Origin: Ceratobasidium sp. AG-K | Lineage: Eukaryota > Basidiomycota > Agaricomycetes > Cantharellales > Ceratobasidiaceae | Assembly: GCA_037039685.1 (NCBI GenBank) | Contig: JAWNGF010000003.1 | Location: 4,004,571 to 4,068,570, forward strand | Reading direction: 5' to 3' | DNA length: 64,000 nt | In this document: positions 56,043 through 64,000 of the stretch, one piece after another | Layout: each line of letters starts with the position of its first letter | How positions within the stretch are numbered: the stretch's first letter is position 1 | The notes under the pieces: model-generated | Databases searched by the model: none | What the model was told of the DNA's origin: nothing | The model's input: only the letters and a program-made list of their open reading frames with translations | Position numbers and translations under genes: made by a program

Positions 56043-58112
56043 CTAGACTTGAGCCCTGTCAACCGGCCGGCGGTTGAACCGAGGTGGGTGATACCTCTGG
56101 AGAAAGGCTGGGAGGACAGAGCCAAAGGGGTTAAATCGAGGTTGATGTTCAACCAATGGGCGAAAGACTGGTTGCGGAGCTGGTTCTTCTGGCATGGCGT
56201 CAAGTCCATGGAAGACGTGAGGAGGAAAATGCGCATTGAGTGTATTGGAGCGGGGAGGCGCGTAATGGATGCAGCTAGACTTGTGCTGGTGATCCCCCTC
56301 TCGGCGAATAACATCGTAATCTGCCAAACAAATCCAGCAGCTATGGAATACTCAAGTCAATGGGAATTATTTCGGCCAATACTATGGAAAATCAACTCAC
56401 AACTCATGACCACACCCAGCTGGACGGCGGCAAGTCATATGATCACAGCCCTCAGCCTTTTCAATCTAGAAGCACATTGCTCAACCTTAGAATCACATAC
56501 TCGTGATTATAGACACTTACACGGCGTCCGCAGTTCGGGTTCGGACAAACCTTGGCGTGCTTATCGATATACGCCTCGCTAGCCTCATCGGCTTTTCGAA
56601 TCATTATAGCGTACTGTTCACATGTCAAACCCACGTGCCACGGCATATCGTGTGTGAAGCATGAAAGTGATTTGCACGCTTGGCAAGTAACGATCGGGGT
56701 GGTGGCTATTAAATAAGATAAATTTAGCGATTTGAAACATCACTGAGGTGGCGCGTACCTCCTCCATCGTGGATCTGACCCCACCCGCAAGCTGGGTTCT
56801 TGCACCACACGCAGTTTGGATCGTTTTCCAAAGTTCTACGGAGCAGTAATGCCTCGTACCTATAATCCCAACACGCCTGCAAGTCAGCCATCCCTAGCCC
56901 AGCGCATACATTCATTTGGGATTATAAAACTTACCGATCCAAACATGCCTGGTCGCCTTTCGCGCCCCGCACAACATCTTGGTACTCCATTTCTCGTCTG
57001 CATTCGGGGTCAGGGCATGTCAACGTGGTTGAGCCTTGGGACTGCACAGAATGGGATATATGCTTCTCCAAACATGAACCGCAGATTGTGGGCGCGTGAG
57101 TGCACTCGGATGTCGGTGGAAGATCTGGAAATTGGCTGGGAACGTCGAAACAAATCAAACAAGGTGCGGTCGTGACTTGGCGCGGTGTGGTATCAAATCG
57201 TTGGTTAAAGTCCAATCCGGAGAGTAGTTCCATTATATCGTCCGTTATATCGATCTCCAGACTCGACTCTCTTCGTTGATGATAACAGCCAGCAGATGGG
57301 AGCAAGAACATGGAACTTGATTGGCTGTGCGGCCCCGGTGAAACGTGGATATCCACGGGGGACTCGACCAACTCTTGCATCGAAGATCGTCCGAACGGGG
57401 CTCTCGGCGTAGAGGAAGTAACTGGATTGTTAGAAATGTGAGGGTTGGACCGTGACCGCTGGGAACGTCGTGCAGTATTAATCAAGAGTGGTAACATCGG
57501 CGCCTTGACCAACGATTCCATAAGGGATGAATGAATTGGCATTTGGCTTGAGGATTCTGGGCTGTGTGGACTTGAAAGCGAGTATAACGAAGACAGGCGA
57601 TGCGCCTCTTGCTCTTCGTAGTTGGGTTCGTCGAACAGCGCGAAGGCCCGAGGTCGAGAAGGCCCGGCTTGAGGTAGGATATTTCCACCTGCTCCCCTCG
57701 TCTGTATCTGCTCGGATTCCGCCTCGTTTGAAGGAGTAGGGGCCAGCGATACATATGAGCTAGCGTTTGCTGTACTCCCGGGAATGCTTGAATTGGGGCG
57801 TTTATGCCTCTGGCTTCCTTGACTACGGGGCCCAAAGGGTTTACTGCGATACCGCATTGCAGGGCTCCTTCTAAGCAGCGAGCTAATGTCACTACTAGCA
57901 GGCGACTCTGACTGCAGACTCGCCGGATATTGCAATGGGGTATAGGGAGGGGTTGCCAACGTCTCTACATCGAACCAAGGCGAATGTGAATAAATATCTT
58001 GATTTACAGGTGGCATTCCTGGTGAGCCAAGCGACGCGCTCAAAAACACGCTTCAATCCTATCGACTTGACTAACCTTGAGCTGCGTGCATTAGATCGTA
58101 GACCAAGGCCAT
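56043..58112 (-). CDS. RBR-type (RING-IBR-RING) E3 ubiquitin ligase
   Basis: ATG 58112-58110 gives 'MALVYDLMHAAQ', spliced to 'GMPPVNQDIYSHSPWFDV'. About 280 residues of Ser/Pro-rich, probably disordered sequence follow. RING1 is 'CLICFDVPSQFPDLPP' through 'CTHAPTICGSCL' and 'CPDPECRREM'. The IBR has 'CVWCKNPACGWGQIHDGG' and 'CQACKSLSCFTHDMPWH'. RING2 is 'VCPNPNCGRRIEKAEGCDHM' followed by 'TCRRPAGCGHEFCWICL'. The Cys in 'EGCDHM' matches the catalytic thioester cysteine of the HHARI class, so the ligase should be active. The C-terminal tail ends 'VDRAQV' at 56043. Six exons joined by GT-AG introns. Likely a cytosolic ubiquitin ligase; the substrate is unknown. Confidence 0.88.
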
Positions 58113-58653
58113 CGTGAGTAGAAGGAGCGAGATCTAGAGCGCAGTTGATGGCCTTGGATAGGTGACAAGAGGCACGTTGAGGCCTTGCCAGATTGGGTGA
58201 CCAGTGCTGTATAGCCTTCCTCAAACGGTGTATATGCAACGGTCGAGCCTCGAGGTGATCAGGGTCCGAGAGAGGTTAAATTATATCGATGTACTATGTC
58301 ATGATATATAGATGGTTGAAGCGATGGGAAAACAATGAAGCTTGTAAGAACTGACCAAGCACGTATAAGGGTGAGCAATAATAACCAAGTTAAGCGCTTT
58401 TGCAAGCCTCGCGTTGAGTATACGGAGCCCCAGAGCCTTCTGCAAGTCGTGGATTGTAGCACTGTAAGCAATACAGCCTTACGGAGCGCTCGAAACATTC
58501 AGACCGAATCGGAGGCATTGTTAGCTGCGGTGGATCCATGCATGGGACTACTGGCGGTTCGGGTGAAACGTCTCCGCGGATAATTCCGGCTCGGGTGAGT
58601 TGGTCATCACTAAGCGCGCGCTTGTGACACGGGAGGACCCGCCAGTCGCGACC
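58113..58653. other. Divergent promoter region, RBR and Mic12-like genes
   Basis: About 540 bp between two divergently transcribed genes. No RNA gene or repeat was recognised. Confidence 0.5.
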
Positions 58654-59131
58654 ATGTCATTTCTTACGGGCACAGCAGTTGGAGGGCTAGCTGCAGCAGC
58701 TGTGAGTTTCATCCGCCAAAATAAATAACATTGGATAGAACTAGTATGCTCATCCGCCGTCTTGGGTATTTAGGTGTATTACGGCTTCTCGCGGACATTT
58801 GAGACCAGGACGAATGCGCTGAGCAGAGAGTGAGTGACACTTTCCTGTTGCTGTTGTTGATATTCTACGTGGAGAAGAGCAACCCAAGCTTACGATTGGA
58901 CACTGCTTTAGCTTGCATACACTTTCCACCGATCTTTTGAAACCCCCTGTCCCCGGACCACTCCCAGCAGCTGCGAGGATCCACAGATCGCCATTCCGCG
59001 ATACCGTGCAACAGCGGTGGAATAAGGAGATTGAAAATGTAGTACTGGGGGCGCACCGTTTTGGTAACGAGTGGGATTGGAAACAGCAATGGGATCATCT
59101 GAGGAAGAGGGTTTCGTCCCTGGTGCAGTGA
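58654..59131 (+). CDS. MIC12: MICOS complex subunit Mic12/Aim5-like
   Basis: Three exons, about 107 residues. ATG 58654 gives 'MSFLTGTAVGGLAAAA', spliced to 'VYYGFSRTFETRTNALSR', then 'DLHTLSTDLLKPP'. The C-terminal 'DTVQQRWNKEIENVVLGAHR' and 'WDWKQQWDHL' end at TGA 59129-59131. A single N-terminal membrane segment followed by a Trp-rich 'WN.EI.N.V' motif matches fungal Mic12 (QIL1/MIC13 group), an inner-membrane protein that stabilises cristae junctions. The protein is small and diverged, so the assignment rests on size, topology and this motif. It converges on the BRO1 gene 313 bp away. Confidence 0.65.
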
Positions 59132-59444
59132 TTGACATGGTGAGAGGCGTTCGTTTTGGGCGAAATGAATGTAGCCTCATTAATTACATACCCAGTACTG
59201 TAGTCGTCTTATTTAGATATCTGGCTATTCTCCTGCGTCGGCTGCGCACTTGCCTTCATGCTGCCGTGTGAAACTGGAACCCATCAATATTCACTTTCCT
59301 GAGATGACAAAGTCATCGCCGAGATTCAGCGAATCAGGCATCGGTGTATATGATCCCCCCTACAAATCTTGGCGTCCGTATACCGTGATCCATTACTTTA
59401 AATTCAAGAAATGTATTACAAAGTCGAGAGCCTCATCTATCTAT
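59132..59444. other. Intergenic between convergent genes
   Basis: 313 bp of 3' flanks; nothing else seen. Confidence 0.5.
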
Positions 59445-62400
59445 TCAGCGTCCATACCCTTGCCCTCCATAAGCATTATTATATCCTCCCGGAGGCGGAG
59501 ACGAATAGTTAACAGGCGGAGGAGGAGGTGGAAGCCCTCCTGTGTATTGTTGCTGCTGCTGTCCGCCATACGCAGGTTGCTGAGCACCATAGCCCGGTTG
59601 TTGGCCGCCATACTGGGGCTGTTGCTGCCCATATTGCGATTGCCCGTATTGTTGCTGCTGCGGCTGACCGTACTGTTGCTGTTGTGGTTGCTGTTGTGGT
59701 TGCCCATACTGGGACTGTCCACCATACCCTTGCTGCTGGCCGTACTGTCCAGCCGGCGGGGGTGGGAGCGGATATGACCCTTGGCGCACAGGTGCGGGTG
59801 GTGGCGGGAACGTGCCCTGCCTAGCCGGAGGTGGGGGATAGGGCGACTGGGGCTGAGTTGGCGGGGGAGGGTACGACTGCTGAGCAGACGGCGGAGGGGG
59901 ATACGGCGATTGAGTCGGTGGGGGCACCGAGGGAGTCGAGAAAGCCGAACCCAGGCCTGCGTATGGGTCTACCATGGGAGGAGGCGAAGCATATCCCGAT
60001 GATGGAGGGGGTGGGTAAGCCGAAGTTGGCTGCGGAGGTGGTGGGTTGTATGCAGAATACTGAGTCTGGGGCTGAGATGGTGGTGGAGGCGGTGGAGATG
60101 CGTAGGAACGTTGGGCCGGAGGAGGTGGGAAAGTCTGAGGTGGGGGTGGAGGGGGCGCCTGGCCCCAGTTTCCTTGGCTCGTTCCCGATCCAATATTCAG
60201 ACTTCCCATTGCACTCTCCAGAGTGGGGGATCGAGGTTGTGCCGAGGGTGGCGGAGGAGGACGGGCTGGGGCGGGAGGAGGCATAGCGGGAGGAGCAGAG
60301 AGTCGCTTCTGAATCTCGGCTTCCGAAACTAGCCTCTCCCTCTCGGATTTCCTTGACTGCGTGAAGGATAGTGTGTTTCGTTTAAGAGTCGACACGAGAG
60401 ACGCCAGGTCCTGATAGAATTGAATTCCCTTGCTGTACACATCGTCAAGAGCGATCCATCAATATCATTGCATAGACTTACCCAGCCCCTTCACGAACGT
60501 CCACCCACCCATCCCGTGCCCTCGCAATCCTGGTCACCGCCTCCTTGCGCCTCTTTTCGCCTGATTCCCACTTTCGCGCCCACGCGCTACGCCCGCGCTC
60601 ATTCTGGAGTCGTTTGAGAAGGGCCCCAGCCTCTTGAAGCGTAGCTTGTTGATGGTGCACAGTCGAAGCGATCCGTGACTGGTAAGGTCTAAACTTTTCG
60701 AGTTCAGACGCAAACAAGGCGGTTTCGACGGCAGGTCCAGATCGACGGTTGAGCAGGAGCAAGTGCGATACGTCGTCGTTTTGAATCTACTCGTCGCGTT
60801 AGTCTAAGCCTGGGCGAACGATAGCCAGGCCAGACGCACCTTTTCCTTGAGATCCTTCAAAACTTCTCCTCGTTCCCGCTTAATCTTGTTCAGCGTCCCG
60901 AGCAGTTCGTCGATTTCCTCGACTTGCGTTTTGATCGCATCCGTTTCTTCGCCGCCTACGTTGCTGCTATCATCCAGATCGAGTAAACTTCCTTGAGTAC
61001 TCTCCTCGACTCGTTGGAAGAGCGATGCTGGATTGTTGCGGAGAATGTCGAGGGTGGGTTTCGTATTCTGCCAGAGAGCGATGACTTGTCCGTCCGAGGC
61101 AGCCGCGGCGATGAACGCCTCTCGTTGAGATTTGAGATCTTGTCGCAGTGAGGTAGTGCGTCCGCCAGATGGTTCTTGTGTCCATAGGTGCTCATATTTA
61201 ACCTGGGTCGCCATATTTAGCCACACTCTCGGGAAGCACCCTGCAACTCACCCTCATACTCTCACACTCCCTCGACTCGAGCTCCAACTCTCTCGAAACA
61301 GTCGCCAAATCAGCTTCCACGCCCGCCTTGAGCTTATCCAACTGGGCCAACAACCCCTCGGTCGGACTCTCACTCTCCTTGCGCTCCACCTCTTCCTTCC
61401 AATTCCACACCTGCTGCGGCACCGCACTCTCCTCTTCTTCGCCCTCTCCAGCCGCCATTTCCCTAAACTTGGCCAACGCACCCGGAAGTCCGAGCGAATC
61501 CAACCCCGCACGGAGGTCCGCGTCTGCTTCTTCAGCCCTCGTCGCCTCTCCTCGCACTAGCTTGGCCTTTTCTTCTGAATAGACCGAGGCGGACTCGTGT
61601 ACGCTCAGTGGGACTAGTCGGGAGAATAGATCTGGTCCGATGACTTTTTGGACTTCGGGTGTGCCGTAGACTTCTTGGATCGGGATCGGGGTTGCGACGG
61701 CTACCTTGTCCACTACAGGGAGGGATGCTTCAGAAGGGAGGATCGAGTGGTAGATCAAGTCATTGTCCTTTTGCGCTGTGGTACGATGTTCGGTGCATAA
61801 CGAAAGGTGGGACTTGGTCAACTCGAGGATCGCAACTCCGGCGTCCGAGGGCATAGTCGGAGTGAGGGTAACAACAAAGTAGGGAGTAAACGATTGAGCC
61901 AGTCGGTGCGCCTCTTTGGCATGCGTTTCGGCGATTTGGAAGCGCACGAGAGCGTCACCGTGTTTCCCTGAACTGTCATCGGCGAGTGCGCGGTGGTATT
62001 GCGTGAGCGAAGCAAAGTATTTAGCTTTGATCTAGCAACCCAGTAAGCATAAATCACAAGCAACCGAGCAAGACGTACCTGGATAAGCGTCACCCAATTG
62101 CGATCAAAAATCCCTCGGCCCTGGAACTCTTTCACATCTTCCTGCAGGGTATTGTACAAGTACGCAGTCTGGGACGCGACCTTGGTCACCAACGCCTTCT
62201 TCTCATCCACCAGTTTCTCGTACACGACTTCCGTGGCCTGGGCAATCACAAGCCCTACCAAAAACTTGACGACTTCTTTACTCAAATCGGTCGAGGGGGC
62301 GTGGAGAAAGTTGTCGTTGATGTATGTAAGCATTCCCGCGGCCGTGCGAAAGTAGTGGATGGCGCGCTTTTGGCCTTCGGGGTCGGCTCGGTTTTGGCTG

Positions 62401-62933
62401 GCGGCGATCGAGGTGTGGGTGGCTGCTATTTGGAAGATGATGGATGCTTTTTCGTAGGCGAGCGAGGTTTGAGTGGTTAGCTTTCCTGTAAAGGCGTCGT
62501 TCCTAGAGTCGGATGTTAGATTTCAGATGTGTGAACTTGTGAGGTTGTCGTACCAAGGAAAGGATACACGAATCTCGGCGAATCGTAATTCGAGCAGTTC
62601 GAGTTGGCCAAAGTACTTGTATAGCAAATCGCGGGCTGGCGTTGACATCATCGTGAGTGGCGAGATTGATGAATGGGGGTTACAAGTGCGTACCTGTTGT
62701 ATCGCTTCCGGCTCCTCTTACTGCATCTTGTCTACATCTTTGGAGTGCGGCGCATTCAGTGGAATAGTTGTCTGCGCTCTCGCCATATGATTGTTGGATC
62801 AGCGATCGGATGGGACTCGTCCAATCGACCTAGTAACATTGAGATATGTGAGTGTCCGGTATTGAAGTATTTTAGTTTGCAAACTTACCTCCTCCGTCTT
62901 CTTCTTTGGTATGGAGATACAAGGACTGGTCAT
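59445..62933 (-). CDS. BRO1-domain protein (Bro1/Rim20/ALIX family)
   Basis: ATG 62933-62931 opens '[20 protein letters not shown]', the usual BRO1 start ('ISIPFKKT..VD'). The BRO1 domain runs over several exons ('[15 protein letters not shown]', '[18 protein letters not shown]', '[19 protein letters not shown]', '[19 protein letters not shown]'). A V-domain-like helical section follows ('[15 protein letters not shown]', '[20 protein letters not shown]', '[17 protein letters not shown]'). The last 230 residues are a Pro-rich then Gln/Gly/Tyr-rich tail ('[19 protein letters not shown]'), stop 59447-59445. Family members bind ESCRT-III Snf7 and act in endosomal sorting (Bro1) or ambient-pH signalling (Rim20/PalA); the sequence alone does not decide. 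It shares a 137 bp divergent promoter with the next gene. Confidence 0.85.
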
Positions 62934-63070
62934 ATTGCGGTGGCAGTTGGGTCACTGCGGGGACTGCATTTCAAACCCATCAGGGCATCAGGGTCCAATT
63001 GGTTTGGCAATCCAGGGTCCGGACTGAACTCCTGAGCTCGACGACACCCATAGCTCCCGAAATAACAAGT

Positions 63071-63874
63071 ATGATTCGAGGTAAGATTGCAGCTTGGATA
63101 TCTATCGACCACGAGGTCCTTCCAGAGAGCGAAACAAAGCATGAATTAGGAAAGGCTGTGTGAGTTTATCGCCCTGCGTTACTGCGCCTCCTCACACTCG
63201 CTCAGATGTTGGATCCCGTCCAAAGCTGGTGCTCCGTTTCGTATTGGATACACTGCACATAACCGTGGATATGATCTCAGAGTCTCGGTGTATATCGATG
63301 GTGAACTTGTTGCCGAACAGACGCATGCTCCGCGTCGTGGTCGGGCAGTCACCAGCGACGGCATCCGCGGGCGCAAGGATGACTCTGGCACCGAATGTCC
63401 CTTTTTATTCAAGGAGAGGTCCATTACTGGTCATTAGCCACTCTTTTTTTAATATTAAATTTGGATACTAAAGTTGCTTTCGCTATTGTTCCAGATAATG
63501 ACATGGACATCATCTCCGAGGCGAAGCTCTCTCAACTCGGATCTATCAAGGTTACATTCGCCTGGATTATAGCAGACCGAGCCTCCCTATCTACTAGACC
63601 TTGCAGAGACTTCAGAACAACCAACTCTCACCACGCCCCTATCTACGAAGGCCAAGTCAAACGCCAGAGCAGCGCAGTAGCCCACGCCGCCGGACTCGGT
63701 GCAAAACGAAAGATCTCGCCCAACTGGTTCAGCGCCAAGCACAGATTCATGCGCAGTCGGCAGACCCTCAGGCCCCTTCGCTGGAGAGAAACAACCCTGC
63801 GTTCGACCACTTTTGAATTCAAGTACGCTCCCAGAGGTCAGACATCAATTGCCAAACATGAACAAATATACTAA
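63071..63874 (+). CDS. DUF7918-domain protein
   Basis: Three exons. ATG 63071 gives 'MIRGKIAAWISIDHEVLPES', then 'CWIPSKAGAPFRIGYTAHNR', 'RVSVYIDGELVAEQTHAP' and 'GTECPFLFKERSIT'. Across an intron whose donor is placed at 'ACTG/gtcatt', so that the frame is kept, it continues 'DNDMDIISEAKLSQLGSIKV'. The end is 'TTFEFKYAPRG', TAA 63872-63874. The order ('AW I.vDG..L', 'CWIPSe.G..F', 'vYiDG', 'LGtI.v', 'F.FkYrp') matches DUF7918, a family common in Agaricomycetes with no known function. The product is about 240 residues, near family length. A different donor choice ('gtccat') would bring a stop, so this splice site is the weak point. Confidence 0.75.
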
Positions 63875-64000
63875 ATGGGCTCTCGATCTTTTAGAACACT
63901 TGTCAGCAGAAGGTATTCTAGAGTGTTCGCTGCCATCAAGCCCGAGCATGGATACCCCTAACAGTAGGAGGTTTGCTACCCACTCGCCTTGGAGGTCGCA

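Noticed and set aside
59528..59760. CTG/TTG-rich tract as a stand-alone microsatellite
   Set aside because: It is the coding sequence of the Gln-rich tail of the BRO1-family protein, with irregular units.

Overview
This window is nuclear DNA of a filamentous basidiomycete. Genes are dense, on both strands, and cut by many 45-70 nt GT-AG introns. The gene families are typical of Agaricomycetes: F-box/LRR proteins with the 'HVCS.WR' signature, Zn2Cys6 regulators, thaumatin-like proteins, a DUF7918 protein and a GMC oxidoreductase. The F-box and membrane-protein families suggest a Rhizoctonia/Ceratobasidiaceae genome, but that is an inference from family flavour, not a database match.

Layout. 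Positions 1-10.4 kb hold a single-exon F-box gene, the complex I 75 kDa subunit gene, a frameshifted DUF5648 gene, a second F-box gene and a two-TM glycoprotein gene. Positions 11-16.1 kb hold a full-length ABCB transporter that resembles Ste6 pheromone exporters. Positions 16.8-24.6 kb are a tandem segmental duplication of a GMC oxidoreductase plus F-box gene block. Unit A kept the GMC gene and lost its F-box gene; unit B kept the F-box gene and its GMC gene has a large internal deletion. A paralogue of the two-TM gene follows at 25.3 kb. Then come a doubtful small gene, a Pho89-type phosphate symporter, an F-box fragment and a dead Tc1 transposon with 207 bp inverted ends.

Positions 35.4-38.4 kb are a near-perfect 1,211 bp inverted duplication carrying two divergent, apparently identical thaumatin-like genes. 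Positions 39.9-44.9 kb are conserved housekeeping genes: NOP53, a Yip1-domain protein and COP9 signalosome subunit 1. Positions 45.4-54.6 kb are a tandem array of three Zn2Cys6 transcription factor genes plus a relic of a fourth. The right end holds an RBR ubiquitin ligase, a MICOS Mic12-like protein, a BRO1/ALIX-family protein and a DUF7918 protein.

I see no operon-like or defence-like multigene system. Housekeeping genes stand singly between family-expansion regions. The most unusual content is structural: the thaumatin palindrome, the reciprocally decayed GMC/F-box duplication, the decaying regulator array, several microexons and one GC-AG intron. Exon boundaries were inferred by eye from splice consensus and family alignment, so start codons and small exons are the least certain part.
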